From the NCBI GenBank assembly GCA_038198775.1, contig JBBPZV010000003.1:1-51866 (forward strand): DNA of 51,866 nt, read 5' to 3'. The position numbers and the translations under genes are program-made. Positions 51,852 through 51,866 of this stretch are shown here, in pieces. Source of the DNA: JACCYJ01 sp038198775. GTDB taxonomy: Bacteria; Actinomycetota; Actinomycetes; Propionibacteriales; Nocardioidaceae. The stretch's first letter is position 1. The number at the start of each line of letters is the position of its first letter. The notes under the pieces were generated by a model. It saw only the letters and a list, made by a program, of their open reading frames with translations. It did no database searches and was not told where the DNA came from.

Positions 51852-51866
51852 CGACGAGGGGGGGGG

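Noticed and set aside
51858..51866. G-run at the window end
   Set aside because: Could be a sequence-end artefact; too little context to interpret.

Overview
The window is about 52 kb of very GC-rich DNA from an actinobacterium. This rests on the strong G/C third-position bias, abundant GTG starts and 4-base GTGA/ATGA gene overlaps, an SsgA-family sporulation/division protein, a GAF-ANTAR regulator, DUF3000 beside RNase D, a coproporphyrin-type haem branch (hemE, hemY-type oxidase, hemQ) and split LigD-type NHEJ genes. I cannot assign the genus. No plasmid, phage or IS genes were seen.

Region 1 (1-11993) is one apparent transcript on the + strand for an uptake [NiFe]-hydrogenase of the high-affinity actinobacterial type (group 1h, formerly group 5). 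The large subunit is cut by the window start and the small subunit lies outside. It is followed by a NifU/4-Cys iron-sulfur protein, DUF5947, DUF6084, a 449-aa unknown, a 39-aa membrane peptide, two acidic disordered proteins, the maturation protease, a 38-residue truncated HypC, HypF, HypC, HypD, HypE and a DUF6390 protein. Almost every junction overlaps. HypA and HypB are not in the window.

Region 2 (12000-14700) holds a CYTH-CHAD protein on the other strand, then a second HypC coupled to a second DUF6390 protein, so a HypC/DUF6390 module is present twice. Region 3 (14669-18710, - strand) is an iron-type ABC transporter operon led by a small XRE regulator. Region 4 (18769-23280, - strand) has a small YciI/muconolactone-isomerase-like protein, a pyridine nucleotide-disulfide oxidoreductase and, directly upstream of that oxidoreductase, an in-frame fusion of a bleomycin-hydrolase-type peptidase to a succinate-semialdehyde-type aldehyde dehydrogenase, the most unusual single gene here.

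Region 5 (23386-33139) is mixed: a DUF2157 membrane protein, a lipoprotein/PKD-like secreted pair of slightly different composition, a thiamine-binding protein, a NERD-like protein, a tandem GNAT enzyme, a methyltransferase, a lipoprotein, an FTR1 iron permease, RNase D and DUF3000. Region 6 (33190-37329) is haem synthesis interrupted by an antisense DUF4349 gene. Region 7 (37351-46005) has a class F-like sortase with a DUF4397 surface protein, MsrB, the LigD polymerase domain, a GAF-ANTAR protein, GlgX, a Usp-like protein and the stand-alone ATP-dependent ligase. Region 8 (46049-51866) has a YihY membrane protein, a PRC-barrel/DUF2382 stress-type protein with odd codon use, a VapBC-type toxin-antitoxin pair with a visible operator palindrome, four tRNA genes (Val-GAC, Cys, Gly, Val-CAC), aminodeoxychorismate lyase and SsgA.
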